This document shows positions 44,252 through 52,818 of a stretch of DNA of 64,000 bases, piece by piece. Positions within the stretch are counted from its first letter, which is position 1. The number at the start of each line of letters is the position of its first letter. Both the position numbers and the translations under genes were made by a program. The stretch covers positions 2,438,928 through 2,502,927 of the forward strand of contig NZ_LT629939.1 of the NCBI RefSeq assembly GCF_900104615.1. Reading direction: 5' to 3'. Origin of the DNA: Merdimmobilis hominis. Lineage in GTDB: Bacteria > Bacillota > Clostridia > Oscillospirales > Ruminococcaceae. The notes below the pieces were generated by a model. It saw only the letters and a program-made list of their open reading frames with translations, was not told the DNA's origin and did not search any database.

Positions 44252-45676
44252 TCACTTCAACTGCTCACACAGCGGCAGCAGCTCTTCCAGTTTTTCGACG
44301 ATGCGTTTTTGTTCGGCAAGGGGTGGGAGGGGAACTGGAATAGAATTCATTTTTTCTTGGTTCATTTTAGGCTGCGCTGTCCCTGTTACATATTTTGCCA
44401 AACTGATAGCATTTACAAAATACATCATATACTCTAATGACAATGTACCTTCAACACAGTCCAAAACATGTGCGTGATTATTTACCCAATACTGCCCTTG
44501 AGCCAAGAATGCAATAGGCGTACTTCTGGTTAATAAATTAGCTCCATCTTCACCAATAAGCAGAAGTGTTTTATCAAACAGATACCGATCTACTTTATCA
44601 ATGACCCCTGATGCGCCATAGTAATCAAAATTTTTTTCGAGTTTACTTCTCTCTGCAACAGACAAAGGAATTCTTTCGGAATCTCTGTTGATCATAATGC
44701 TTCCAAAGCGAACCCATTTCCAAGTCGTTGGAATATCAAAGAGAATCTCATCCTCTTTGAATTCTCCATACTCACCTTTTTCTTTCTTGATCTTCTTCTC
44801 GGCAATCAGCCGCTGTTTTTCCGCCTGAATTTTTTGGAAGAGTTCCTCTGCGGTACCTTCTTCCGGGCGCTGTTCCACCAGTTTGCCCTGGATGGCGTAC
44901 TGCAAGAGAGATTTTTTCATATCCTCCGGGAATCGGCTGTTGAACTGCTCCAGTTTGCTCCACGCCTGTTCGTAGCGGTCAATATAGGGCAGCAGCTCCT
45001 CGATTTTGGCAACAATCCGCTTTTGCTCGGCAAGAGGTGGGAGAGAGATTAAAGCGTTTACAATTTTTTCTTTTGAAATATTAGGCTGTGCACCGCCTTC
45101 ACCCAGTTTAATAAAAGCTGTTCGAGAAGCCATCAAAAAATAAAATAAAAATTTGTTATAAATGCCTTCATAGGGGATACAGGCACAACAAGCCTGATTT
45201 GTGGTAGCTTCTATGCCCAAAATTCCAAGTTTTCCAATGGTTGCTCCATACATTGCCATTAACACAGAACCTATAGGGTTTAATCGTACCGAAGTTTTCT
45301 CAAGCGCCAGTTCCGTGATATACTCTGGAATTTCGGTTATAGTACCGTCGTTCAAATCACCAGTTTTTAACCAAGGAATTGTTCCACCATAATATTCCGA
45401 ATTTGTTCTGGATGGTGTTGCACCTGATCCCCAAGAACCACAATTTCCAAGCCTCACCCACTTCCAACTCTCCGGAATATCAAACGGCTTTTCGTCCTCG
45501 GTAATTTCGGGCAGCGGCTTTTCCTTTTTGATTTTCTTTTCAGCAATCAGCCGCTGTTTTTCCTCCTGAATTTTTTGGAAAAGTTCCTCGGCTGTGCCTT
45601 CCTCCGGCCGCTGTTCCACCAGCTTGCCCTGAATGGCCAGCTGCAAAATGCTGTTTTTCAGTTCCTGTGGGGTCAT
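44252..45676 (-). CDS. hsdS: Type I restriction-modification specificity subunit
   Basis: A protein of 474 residues with the two-TRD layout. Each half begins with a nearly identical segment (AIQGKLVEQRPEEGTAEELF) followed by a helical EKQRLIAEKKIKKEK spacer. TRD1 spans roughly residues 60-215 and TRD2 270-430, each ending in a conserved PLAEQKRIV..IEELLP helix. It chooses the bipartite DNA target of the HsdM/HsdR complex. The repeated segments are also similar at DNA level (about 44770-44900 and 45530-45645), which could allow TRD exchange. The start overlaps the hsdM stop (ATGA). Confidence 0.95.
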   Translation of the reverse strand: MTPQELKNSILQLAIQGKLVEQRPEEGTAEELFQKIQEEKQRLIAEKKIKKEKPLPEITEDEKPFDIPESWKWVRLGNCGSWGSGATPSRTNSEYYGGTIPWLKTGDLNDGTITEIPEYITELALEKTSVRLNPIGSVLMAMYGATIGKLGILGIEATTNQACCACIPYEGIYNKFLFYFLMASRTAFIKLGEGGAQPNISKEKIVNALISLPPLAEQKRIVAKIEELLPYIDRYEQAWSKLEQFNSRFPEDMKKSLLQYAIQGKLVEQRPEEGTAEELFQKIQAEKQRLIAEKKIKKEKGEYGEFKEDEILFDIPTTWKWVRFGSIMINRDSERIPLSVAERSKLEKNFDYYGASGVIDKVDRYLFDKTLLLIGEDGANLLTRSTPIAFLAQGQYWVNNHAHVLDCVEGTLSLEYMMYFVNAISLAKYVTGTAQPKMNQEKMNSIPVPLPPLAEQKRIVEKLEELLPLCEQLK

Positions 45677-47151
45677 TCGGCATTCCCTCCCAGCAAGTTG
45701 GTGATCTGTTCCAGCACCCGGTCAATCTCCGCATTGAGGGAGGCCCGCTGTTCCTCGTATCGCTGAATCAAGTCCATGGGGGCCAGGATTTCTTCTTCCT
45801 CATGAGGATAGCCGCACTGGTCCAGATTGTAGCCCAGCTCCTCGGTAAGCTGCTGGACGGTGAACGTTTTGGACTTATCAAAGCCGTCCTCGGTAATCTC
45901 CTGCCGGTCGTTCCACCAGTCCAGCACCGGCTGGAAATGCTCCGGCTTCATGGGCCTGGTTTTTGAGAAGTGCTTGTAGCCCTCCGGCATATCCAGACGG
46001 TAAAACCAGGTTTCCTCGGTGGGGTGGGTGTTGTCAAAGAACAGGATATTGGTGGTGATGGAGGTATAGGGGGAGAACACGCTGCCTGGTAGGCGGACGA
46101 TGGTATGCAGGTTGAACTCCCGCAGCAGCTTCTTTTTAATGTTCACCTTGGCGTTGTCGGTGCCAAACAGAAAGCCATCGGGCAGAATCACCGCCGCCCG
46201 GCCATTCTTTTTGAGTCGGTACATAATCACCGACATGAACAGGTCGGCGGTTTCGCTGCTGGCCAAATCGGTGGGAAAGTGATTTTTCACATCGGCCTTT
46301 TCGCTGCCGCCGTAGGGGGGATTCATCAGAATCACGTCCACCTTGTCGCCCTCGGTATAGTCCAGCACATCGTGAAGCAGGGTGTTGGCGTGGTACACCT
46401 GCGGCACATCCAGCCCATGCAGCAAAAGGTTGGTCACGCAGAGCATATAGGGGAACTGCTTTTTCTCAATGCCGTAGATGGAATTGCTGTACGCTTCTTC
46501 ATCCTCGGTGGTGTTCACCAGCTTTTTCAGCTCTTTCAGCCAGCTGACGATAAAGCCGCCGGTACCGCAGGCAAAGTCCGCCATGGTTTCGCCGATTTGG
46601 GGCTGAATGACCTGCGCCATAAAGTCAGTGACAGCCCGGGGCGTGTAAAACTCACCAGCAGAACCAGCGCTTTGCAGCTCTTTCAAAATCGTTTCGTAGA
46701 TTTCGCCAAAGGCGTGACTTTCCTCATAATCGCTGAAATCCAGCTCGTCAATGACGTTGATGACCTGACGGAGCAGAACGCCGTCTTTCATGTAGTTGTT
46801 GGCATCGGCGAAGGTGGTCTGCACAATGGCCTTTTTGATGGGGGTAGAAGCGTCTACCGGCAGATTTTTCAAGGTTGGAAACAGCGTATTGTTGACAAAA
46901 TCCAGCAGCTTGTCGCCGGTCATGGCAATGCCGGATTTATCATCGTGCGCCCAATTCTGCCAGCGGCATTCTTCCGGAATGATGGAGGTATAGTCCTCGT
47001 CATCCCATTCCCAGTCCTGCTCCTTGGCGTCATATACTTTCAAAAACAGCATCCAGGCGATCTGCTCGATGCGCTGGGCGTCGCCGTTGATGCCAGCGTC
47101 ATTGCGCATGATGTCCCGCAGCCGTTTTACAAATCCTGTTAAGTTGCTCAT
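45673..47151 (-). CDS. hsdM: Type I restriction-modification DNA methyltransferase subunit
   Basis: A protein of 492 residues. An N-terminal HsdM helical domain (residues 5-130) precedes an N6-adenine methyltransferase domain, with SAM motif FACGTGGF near residue 193 and catalytic NPPYGG near 277. It methylates adenine in the target set by HsdS. It begins two bases after the hsdR stop and ends with ATGA overlap to hsdS, so the core operon is tightly coupled. Confidence 0.96.
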   Translation of the reverse strand: MSNLTGFVKRLRDIMRNDAGINGDAQRIEQIAWMLFLKVYDAKEQDWEWDDEDYTSIIPEECRWQNWAHDDKSGIAMTGDKLLDFVNNTLFPTLKNLPVDASTPIKKAIVQTTFADANNYMKDGVLLRQVINVIDELDFSDYEESHAFGEIYETILKELQSAGSAGEFYTPRAVTDFMAQVIQPQIGETMADFACGTGGFIVSWLKELKKLVNTTEDEEAYSNSIYGIEKKQFPYMLCVTNLLLHGLDVPQVYHANTLLHDVLDYTEGDKVDVILMNPPYGGSEKADVKNHFPTDLASSETADLFMSVIMYRLKKNGRAAVILPDGFLFGTDNAKVNIKKKLLREFNLHTIVRLPGSVFSPYTSITTNILFFDNTHPTEETWFYRLDMPEGYKHFSKTRPMKPEHFQPVLDWWNDRQEITEDGFDKSKTFTVQQLTEELGYNLDQCGYPHEEEEILAPMDLIQRYEEQRASLNAEIDRVLEQITNLLGGNAE

Positions 47152-47152
47152 A

Positions 47153-49501
47153 TTAAATTACCTCGTCCATATAAATCGCCTGTTCCAGTTCCTGCACCGC
47201 TTTCAGATACCCGGCTTTTCCGCCGAAATATCCGGCGATTTTAGCTGGTTTTCCCAGCTTCAGGAACGGGTCGAGCTTCAAAATCTCGGTTTTCTCGATT
47301 TCGTAAATGCCCGTGTTCATGTACTTGTCCAGCAAAGCCTCCAGCACTTCCCGGGCAACGCCGCTGTATTTGCTGAAAAAGTCTCGCTTTTTCACATTGT
47401 TGGCCCGCTCTTTCCGGGTCAGCGGCTTTTTATCAAAGGCCACATGACAGATGAAATCAAAATCATCCACATCGGTCATCTTCTGGTCTGCTTTCAGCAG
47501 CTCCAGGTCAATCCCACGGTCATGGAGCAGGTCGCGGATCTGCTCTTTCTTCTCTTGGGCTGACCACTGGCGGATGAAATTGTCCAGAGAAGCGTATTCG
47601 CCCCGGATGTTTTCCTTGGTGTAGTCCACGATACTCTCCTGGCGCAGCAGCTTGCCGTTTGCATCATATACTGACACGGTTTTGTGAGTGATCTGCACCT
47701 TGCAGCCGTGCTTGTCCACAATGGGCTTTTGTTTCGGTTCTGGCGGAGTTTCCCGGTCTTCTTTTCCATCACCGTCCGGCGTGTCTTTGGGATCAGCCTG
47801 CTTTCCGCCCGGCGTAAAGCCCTCATCCATTTCAATGGGGCCATCCCAATCCGGGTCAGCAAACAGGCGGGTGACATTGCGGAAATCCATAACCACAAAA
47901 TGGGTCTTGCCCTCTTTTTCCCGCAGACGGGTTCCACGGCCAATGATCTGCTTGAACTCGGTCATGGAGCCGATCATCTCATCCAGCACGATCAACTTGG
48001 TCATTTTGCAGTCTGCACCGGTGGAAAGAAGTTTGGAAGTCGTGGCGATGACCGGATAGGGCGATGAAACCGAGATAAAATATTTCAGCTTTCCTTTGCC
48101 GTAGTCATCCCCACCGGTGATGCGCACCACATAGTCGGGATTTTCCTTCATCATATCGGCGTTGAGTTTTGCCAAGGCGTCCCGCATCCGCAGAGCGGCA
48201 TCCTCCGTGGCACAGAACACGATAGTCTTTGCCATGCGGTCGGTGCTTTTCAGGTATTTGGTGATTTCCTCGGCTACCTGCTGGATACGATCTTCTATGA
48301 TGATGTTGTAGTCGTAATCACTGTTGGTGTAAATCCGGTCCGGGATTTCTATGCCGTTGATGTCTTTTTGGCCTTTGCGAGGACGCCAGCCTTCCCCAAT
48401 ATCCGTCATAATATTGATGACCTTGAAGGGGGCCAGGAAGCCATCCTCGATGCCTTCTTTCAGGCTGTATGTATAAATCGGTTCCCCAAAGTAACTGAGG
48501 TTGGAAATATACTTGGTTTCCTTCGGCGTGGCCGTCATGCCGATCTGGGTGGCAGACTGGAAATATTCCAGAATTCTGCGCCAGCGGCTTTCTTCTTTCG
48601 CAGAACCTCTATGGCACTCGTCTACGATAATCAGGTCGAAGAAGTCGGGGGAAAACAGTTCGCTGAAATGCTCCTGGTCATCGTCACCCACCAACTGCTG
48701 ATACAAGGAGAAGTACACCTCATGAGAGGTAATGGTGCTTTTATCGTCTTTCGCCACATTGATTTTATGAGTCACTTTTTCCAGCGGGGCAAAATCCTGC
48801 TGGATAGACTGATCCACCAGAATATTACGGTCAGCAAGATAAAGGATTTTTCGTTTCATACCGCTTTGCAGCATCCGATAGACGATCTGGAAGGCAGTAT
48901 AGGTCTTGCCGGTGCCGGTGGCCATAACCAGCAGAATCCGCTGCTGTCCCCGTGCAATGGCGTCCACGGTACGGTTGATGGCATTACGCTGATAATATCG
49001 GGGCGGGTAGGTGTTCTGGCTGGTATAGTAGGGCTGCTCCAGTACGGTCTCTTGCTGAGGCGTCAGGCCGGATTCCTGCTTATACCGGGCGACCAGTTCC
49101 TGCTCTGTGGGGAACTCATCCAGACCAAATTCCCGCTCCTGTCCGGTCAAAAAATCATGTTCCACAAACCCATCCCCGTTGGAGCTGTACGCAAACGGCA
49201 CATCCAGCATTTTGGCATAGGTCATGGCCTGCTGCAAGCCGTGAGAAACGCTGTGGGTGTTATCTTTGGCTTCCACAACGGCAATGGGATTATTTACGCT
49301 GAGGTAGAGGATATAGTCCGCCCGTTTTGGCTTTTCACGGAATACAAAATTGCCTTTCAGGTTGATCTTTCCGTCTGTAATCCGGGTTTCCATGGTGATT
49401 TTCTCCCGGCTCCACTTGGAAGTGATGGACGGGGTAATATATTGAAGTTTAATATCTTCTTCGCTCATCTGATGCTTGGGTAAAATCGGACTCAAGTTCA
49501 T
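47153..49501 (-). CDS. hsdR: Type I restriction enzyme R subunit
   Basis: A protein of about 782 residues. The N-terminal PD-(D/E)XK nuclease core is ADYILYL...PIAVVEAKD near residues 58-80. The SF2 translocase follows with Walker A GTGTGKT near 193, DECHRG near 291, TATPKE, and the later GRGTRLREKEGKTHFVVMDF motif. A C-terminal domain (residues 560-780) contacts HsdM. It is shorter than EcoKI-type HsdR (over 1000 residues). The ATG at 49501 lies very close to its ribosome site, and a GTG at 49513 overlaps the XRE stop, so translation is probably coupled to the XRE gene; the exact start is uncertain. Confidence 0.93.
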   Translation of the reverse strand: MNLSPILPKHQMSEEDIKLQYITPSITSKWSREKITMETRITDGKINLKGNFVFREKPKRADYILYLSVNNPIAVVEAKDNTHSVSHGLQQAMTYAKMLDVPFAYSSNGDGFVEHDFLTGQEREFGLDEFPTEQELVARYKQESGLTPQQETVLEQPYYTSQNTYPPRYYQRNAINRTVDAIARGQQRILLVMATGTGKTYTAFQIVYRMLQSGMKRKILYLADRNILVDQSIQQDFAPLEKVTHKINVAKDDKSTITSHEVYFSLYQQLVGDDDQEHFSELFSPDFFDLIIVDECHRGSAKEESRWRRILEYFQSATQIGMTATPKETKYISNLSYFGEPIYTYSLKEGIEDGFLAPFKVINIMTDIGEGWRPRKGQKDINGIEIPDRIYTNSDYDYNIIIEDRIQQVAEEITKYLKSTDRMAKTIVFCATEDAALRMRDALAKLNADMMKENPDYVVRITGGDDYGKGKLKYFISVSSPYPVIATTSKLLSTGADCKMTKLIVLDEMIGSMTEFKQIIGRGTRLREKEGKTHFVVMDFRNVTRLFADPDWDGPIEMDEGFTPGGKQADPKDTPDGDGKEDRETPPEPKQKPIVDKHGCKVQITHKTVSVYDANGKLLRQESIVDYTKENIRGEYASLDNFIRQWSAQEKKEQIRDLLHDRGIDLELLKADQKMTDVDDFDFICHVAFDKKPLTRKERANNVKKRDFFSKYSGVAREVLEALLDKYMNTGIYEIEKTEILKLDPFLKLGKPAKIAGYFGGKAGYLKAVQELEQAIYMDEVI

Positions 49502-49509
49502 TCCTCCCT

Positions 49510-49725
49510 TCACTTTGCGGAATCATCTGGTAAAATATCTACAATATCATCCAATGTACAGTTCAGTGCCTGGCAGATTTTAACCAGTACTTCTACGCGC
49601 ACATCTTCGTTTTTTCCCAACTTTGCCATAGCATTGGTAGTGATTTTTGAGGCTCTGATTAAATCTGTCTTGCTCATCCCTTCGTCGATGAGAATTTTCC
49701 ATAGCTTATTGTAACAAACAGGCAT
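49510..49725 (-). CDS. XRE/Cro-type helix-turn-helix regulator (RM operon controller)
   Basis: A protein of 71 residues forming one HTH domain of the Cro/C1 type (HTH_26-like): LWKILIDEGMSKTDLIRASKITTNAMAKLGKNE, then VEVLVKICQALNCTLDDIVDILP. It is the first gene of the hsd operon, with AAGGAGG before its ATG, and its stop overlaps the possible hsdR start. Position and size suggest a C-protein-like controller that times restriction against methylation. The target would be the repeats at its promoter. Confidence 0.85.
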   Translation of the reverse strand: MPVCYNKLWKILIDEGMSKTDLIRASKITTNAMAKLGKNEDVRVEVLVKICQALNCTLDDIVDILPDDSAK

Positions 49726-49742
49726 AATCTTCCTCCTTGTTT

Positions 49743-49817
49743 TACCATTTTGTTATCTACCATTTTATCACAACATAAGAAGAATTTCAATTTATAATTG
49801 AATATCTCAATATTCAA
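49743..49817 (-). promoter_or_regulatory. hsd operon promoter with candidate operators
   Basis: On the minus strand TTGAAA (49785-49790) is 17 bp from TAAAAT (49762-49767). Two direct repeats, TACCATTTT on the plus strand at 49743-49751 and 49758-49766, overlap the -10 box and the leader. A perfect inverted repeat TTGAATAT-CTCA-ATATTCAA (49798-49817) lies seven bases upstream of the -35 box. Both are candidate sites for the XRE controller. Confidence 0.7.
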
Positions 49818-49927
49818 GTTAGCTTGTACCAAGCATAGAAATAGTAGTATAATTAGCATCTCTTGCCTATTTTACATCATGAAGGCTATGCATGTGTGGT
49901 GCGCATTGAAAAGGACTCATCTTGGAA

Positions 49928-50146
49928 GATGGGGTGGCAATATACCACCCCATCCGGCGATATAATTTCCCCAAAAAGGGGGTCCAAAGGGGTGCTCAAA
50001 TTTCGCACCCCTTTACTTCGTCAGGATAACTGCACCCTCAATCCCAACTGGTATGTCGCGAAATGCGACGTACCCCCATGGAGCAAACCATTCCTCCCCC
50101 ATTACTGCACCAAACAAAGGGATGCCCCGAAACAGGGCATCCCTTT
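49928..50146. repeat. Three perfect hairpins between hsd promoter and plasmid-relic genes
   Basis: GATGGGGTGG/CCACCCCATC (49928-49954), AAAGGGGTGC/GCACCCCTTT (49986-50014) and AAAGGGATGCCC/GGGCATCCCTTT (50117-50146). The last may end transcription of the small gene at 50170-50343. No gene is seen between 49863 and 50169. Confidence 0.7.
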
Positions 50147-50169
50147 GCATATTATCTTTGAAGTTCACT

Positions 50170-50343
50170 TCACTCCTCGCTTTTATCCGGATACTTCTTT
50201 TTCCATTCCTCCAACTCCTTTTGTCCCTCTTCACTCGTATATAGCTTTCGGATCTCGGGTACGAGGAATCGGGCAAAAGAATCAATGATGGACTGTGGTA
50301 GCTCGATGTCATACTGCTCCCGGTGCTTTTTCTGGCCGACCAT
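50170..50343 (-). CDS. Small basic/acidic helical protein of the island (57 residues)
   Basis: An ORF of 57 residues starting MVGQKKHREQYDIELPQSII and ending in a charged helix (EGQKELEEWKKKYPDKSEE). A GGGAG ribosome site lies ten bases upstream. It resembles short proteins that accompany plasmid or conjugative element genes in gut Clostridia, but I cannot name a family. A DNA-binding or relaxase-accessory role is a guess only. Confidence 0.55.
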   Translation of the reverse strand: MVGQKKHREQYDIELPQSIIDSFARFLVPEIRKLYTSEEGQKELEEWKKKYPDKSEE

Positions 50344-50381
50344 GGTGACTTACTCCCACGGCAAGACCTTCCTGGCTCAAC

Positions 50382-50483
50382 TCAGCTCTGTCCACACTCC
50401 TTTCCAGCCATGCACAGATACAGACCTCCAGCCTGCTGCTCAGCAGGGAGACAAACCATTCGTGGATTTACAGACTTTCTCAT
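50382..50483 (-). CDS. Possible small ORF (33 residues)
   Basis: MRKSVNPRMVCLPAEQQAGG... of 33 residues with AAAGGAG four bases upstream (short spacing). It lies between the 57-residue gene and the RepA_N relic on the same strand. It may be a real mini-gene of the element or a remnant of a longer one. Confidence 0.3.
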   Translation of the reverse strand: MRKSVNPRMVCLPAEQQAGGLYLCMAGKECGQS

Positions 50484-50599
50484 AGAACTCCTTTCCCATC
50501 CCTTCCCATCCGGGAGTTTCACCGGAAAATCCCGCACAAAATATCTCGGATAGGAATGGAATGAATCGAATTTACCTGAATAATTTTATCTTCTTCTTT

Positions 50600-51061
50600 T
50601 TATCTACCGTCCGATTTCCGTACTTCAAGAGGATTGGTTTCCGTACTTACAGGGCCTACTTTCCGCACCTCTGGCGTGCTTCAACCGGATTCCTTGAAGT
50701 CGGTGTGTGAAACCGCCTCGTAGCGTTTTGGGTATATCCGGTTGGGTTTTCCACACCCCTGTTTTTTGATGGACACCAGATCGGCATATTGCAGCTCCCG
50801 CAGGGTATCTACCGCCTTCTGGCGGCCACAGTGCAGCAGCCCGCACACCTCATTGATGGGGTAGTACAGATAAATTTTCCCATAATCATCTGCCCATCCA
50901 CTTTTCCGGGATAACTCTGTCCGGCGCAGGATCATCGCATACAAAATTTTCGCTTCGTTGGACAGAGCGCAAAAACTTGGAGCCTCGAACAGAAAGCTGG
51001 GCAGCTGGATAAAGCTCTGGGCTGGTGGCTTCTGGCGAATGTAAAAGGGTTTTGTTGGCAT
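50600..51061 (-). pseudogene. RepA_N-type replication initiator relic with in-frame stop
   Basis: The first 126 residues match the N-terminal domain of RepA_N replication initiators: PTKPFYIRQKPPAQSFIQLPSFLFEAPSF, LSNEAKILYAMILRR, and a winged-helix YPINEVCGLLHCGRQKAVDTLREL. A TGA (50681-50683) stops the frame, yet the same frame continues for 26 sensible residues (STPEVRKVGPVSTETNPLEVRKSDGR) to a TAA at 50600-50602. The EVRKS repeats are typical of the linker of such proteins. The C-terminal replication domain is missing. It starts at an ATG with GGAGG upstream. Probably a dead relic of plasmid or ICE replication, though the short form may still bind DNA. Confidence 0.7.
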
Positions 51062-51178
51062 GGTGTATTTACCTCCTTGCGGACAATTAGAACCTGATTT
51101 TGAGGGGTCAAGGATACCGCGTATTCACCTCCATAGGTGCCAGTTTTCAAATGGGGTATATATCCGCATGGGAGCACT

Positions 51179-51532
51179 CTATTTGTCGTTTCTCGACCTC
51201 CGTTTCCTGTCACTTGCTGTTTTCTGTCGGCGGTGAACCTGACAGGCACATTCTGCGCAATATTTGGCTCGATTGGACTTGGCCTGAAATAGAGCGCCGC
51301 ATTCCACACACCGCTTGACTCCCTTCACCTCCATGATTTCTGAATATAGAATTGGGGTTCCCGGCAGCACCCAATCCCGGAACCAGGTGCAGCAGAGTGT
51401 GTAGGAGATGCTCTGAACGCACACGCAAGGCTCGCCGTCATCCAGCGCGATGCAGTTGCCACGGTCATAATTGCAGCAGCTGGTTCGGATCAGCGCGTTG
51501 ACCTTTCTTCTTTGTCGGGGTGATAGATACAA
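51179..51532 (-). CDS. Cysteine-rich VLP-domain protein
   Basis: A protein of 117 residues with about 12 Cys. The N-terminal LSPRQRRKVNALIRTSCCNYDRGNCIALDDGE and SISYTLCCTWFRDWVLPGTP match the Cys-rich VLP family found in conjugative and mobilisable elements of Firmicutes. The C-terminal CVECGALFQAKSNRAKYCAEC is a zinc ribbon, and the tail is basic. The start is a TTG preceded by GAGGAGGTG. Its role in the elements is unknown. Confidence 0.8.
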   Translation of the reverse strand: MYLSPRQRRKVNALIRTSCCNYDRGNCIALDDGEPCVCVQSISYTLCCTWFRDWVLPGTPILYSEIMEVKGVKRCVECGALFQAKSNRAKYCAECACQVHRRQKTASDRKRRSRNDK

Positions 51533-51624
51533 GCTGCACCTCCTCTCACGGTTACATCGGTGGTTGGGACAATCTTTCCTCCATGGCCTCCCCCTGTTTT
51601 ATCTTTGAATTGCTTTTCCAGGTC

Positions 51625-51755
51625 TTTTAGTTTATAATTATCTTGTGTCATAAACTCTAATTGAATTATACCGCAGATACTGACTGTAAACGGTATATCA
51701 ACCAGAAATTATTTTAGTTTATAATATTTGATATATATAAATTATAGTTTAACCT
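51625..51755. promoter_or_regulatory. AT-rich operator region with TTTTAGTTTATAAT repeats
   Basis: An exact 14-bp direct repeat TTTTAGTTTATAAT occurs at 51625-51638 and 51712-51725, with further half-copies (CATAAACTCTA at 51649-51659, ATAGTTTAAC near 51744-51753). It lies in the divergent gap between the Cys-rich VLP gene and the XRE gene at 51774, a likely binding array for that XRE protein. Confidence 0.6.
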
Positions 51756-51773
51756 CGGCGGAGGGATTTTCTC

Positions 51774-52475
51774 ATGCTATATGACGAAAGCAGGATGACG
51801 CTGACCAAAGAGCGGCTGGAAGATTTGCGCAAAGAAAAAAAGCTGTCCTTTGAACAGCTTTCCAAACAGCTTGCGGAGCGCGGCGTCAGCATCAGCCACA
51901 CCAACTTGAAGAATTATGAGATCAACGATCCACTACACCCCCTGTATGGCCGTACCCGGAGCATGAGCATCGAATATCTGGTGGCTTTTGCAGATTTTTA
52001 TGATGTGTCAGTGGAGTATCTGCTGGGCTTGTCCGACTCCCGCAAGCGGGAATACCATGACATTTCTGAGCAGTTGGGCCTATGCGACGGAGCAATTAAA
52101 GAGTTGATCCAGTGTAAGGAGAACTCCAGTAATGAGCAAGAACCGCAGATGTATTTTACGAAAGATACTGCTGTGTTGAACGACTTTCTCACCAGCATGG
52201 AGTTTGAAATTGTGATGGAGAAAATCAAGCAGAGTATGTTCACCTATTATATGTATCGCTTGTCTCAGGACAGCATCTCAGCACAGATACGGAAAGAGCA
52301 TACTGAGCAAATGGCAGAGGCACAGAAAGTGCTGGATGCGTGTGGTTATTGCTCGGTCGAATATGACTTAATTTCTCAAGTCTACATGGAAAGAGCCATT
52401 GGTGCATTGAACGCCTACTTGCGTAAGTTGCCGGGACGGTTTTACGAAGAAAATAAAGAAAAAGTCGCTTGGTAA
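51774..52475 (+). CDS. XRE family regulator with long C-terminal domain
   Basis: A protein of 233 residues. An HTH domain spans residues 10-85 (LTKERLEDLRKEKKLSFEQLSKQLAERG, then SMSIEYLVAFADFYDVSVEYLLGLSD), followed by a helical C-terminal region (residues 95-230) of the type seen in ICE regulators. The RBS is GGCGGAGGG. It probably controls the mobile element, with candidate sites just upstream. Confidence 0.85.
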   Translation: MLYDESRMTLTKERLEDLRKEKKLSFEQLSKQLAERGVSISHTNLKNYEINDPLHPLYGRTRSMSIEYLVAFADFYDVSVEYLLGLSDSRKREYHDISEQLGLCDGAIKELIQCKENSSNEQEPQMYFTKDTAVLNDFLTSMEFEIVMEKIKQSMFTYYMYRLSQDSISAQIRKEHTEQMAEAQKVLDACGYCSVEYDLISQVYMERAIGALNAYLRKLPGRFYEENKEKVAW

Positions 52476-52521
52476 CTGATGGTTCCCACATGATCTCAGA
52501 CAGAGCGCAAGGGCACAAAAA

Positions 52522-52588
52522 GCGTTCGCAGAACGCGCAGCCGCAGAATGAAAATTCTGCGTTCAAAGGGGCTTGGGGGCGCTGCCCC
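52522..52588. repeat. Three consecutive hairpins
   Basis: GCGTTC-gca-GAACGC (52522-52536), CGCAGAAT-GAAA-ATTCTGCG (52542-52561) and GGGGGCGCTGCCCCC (52574-52588). Further short inversions (GAGTGT/ACACTC near 52613-52630, GTGTG/CACAC near 52660-52680) follow. No gene is seen in 52476-52810. Confidence 0.6.
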
Positions 52589-52762
52589 CAACAAGCAGAC
52601 GGCAGGAAATGTGAGTGTGTATTAACACTCGCATTGCTTGCCCGTCTTGTGTGTGGCTATCCACACGCATTGCTTGCGCCTATATGTTTGACTTCTGGGA
52701 CAGTATCGCATAGACCTGCGTTTCTTTCTGGTCTGACCCCATGATATTATGTTTATATAGGG

Positions 52763-52791
52763 TTGAATGTTATCCTTTTATCTGATATAAT
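52763..52791 (+). promoter_or_regulatory. Promoter of the XRE-recombinase operon
   Basis: TTGAAT (52763-52768) is 17 bp from a perfect TATAAT (52786-52791). Confidence 0.85.
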
Positions 52792-52818
52792 GAGATTGAC
52801 AGATAGGGGGTGTATCTC

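Noticed and set aside
49863-50288. 141-codon plus-strand frame before the RepA_N relic
   Set aside because: It spans three perfect hairpins, lacks a ribosome site and runs antisense to the 57-residue gene.
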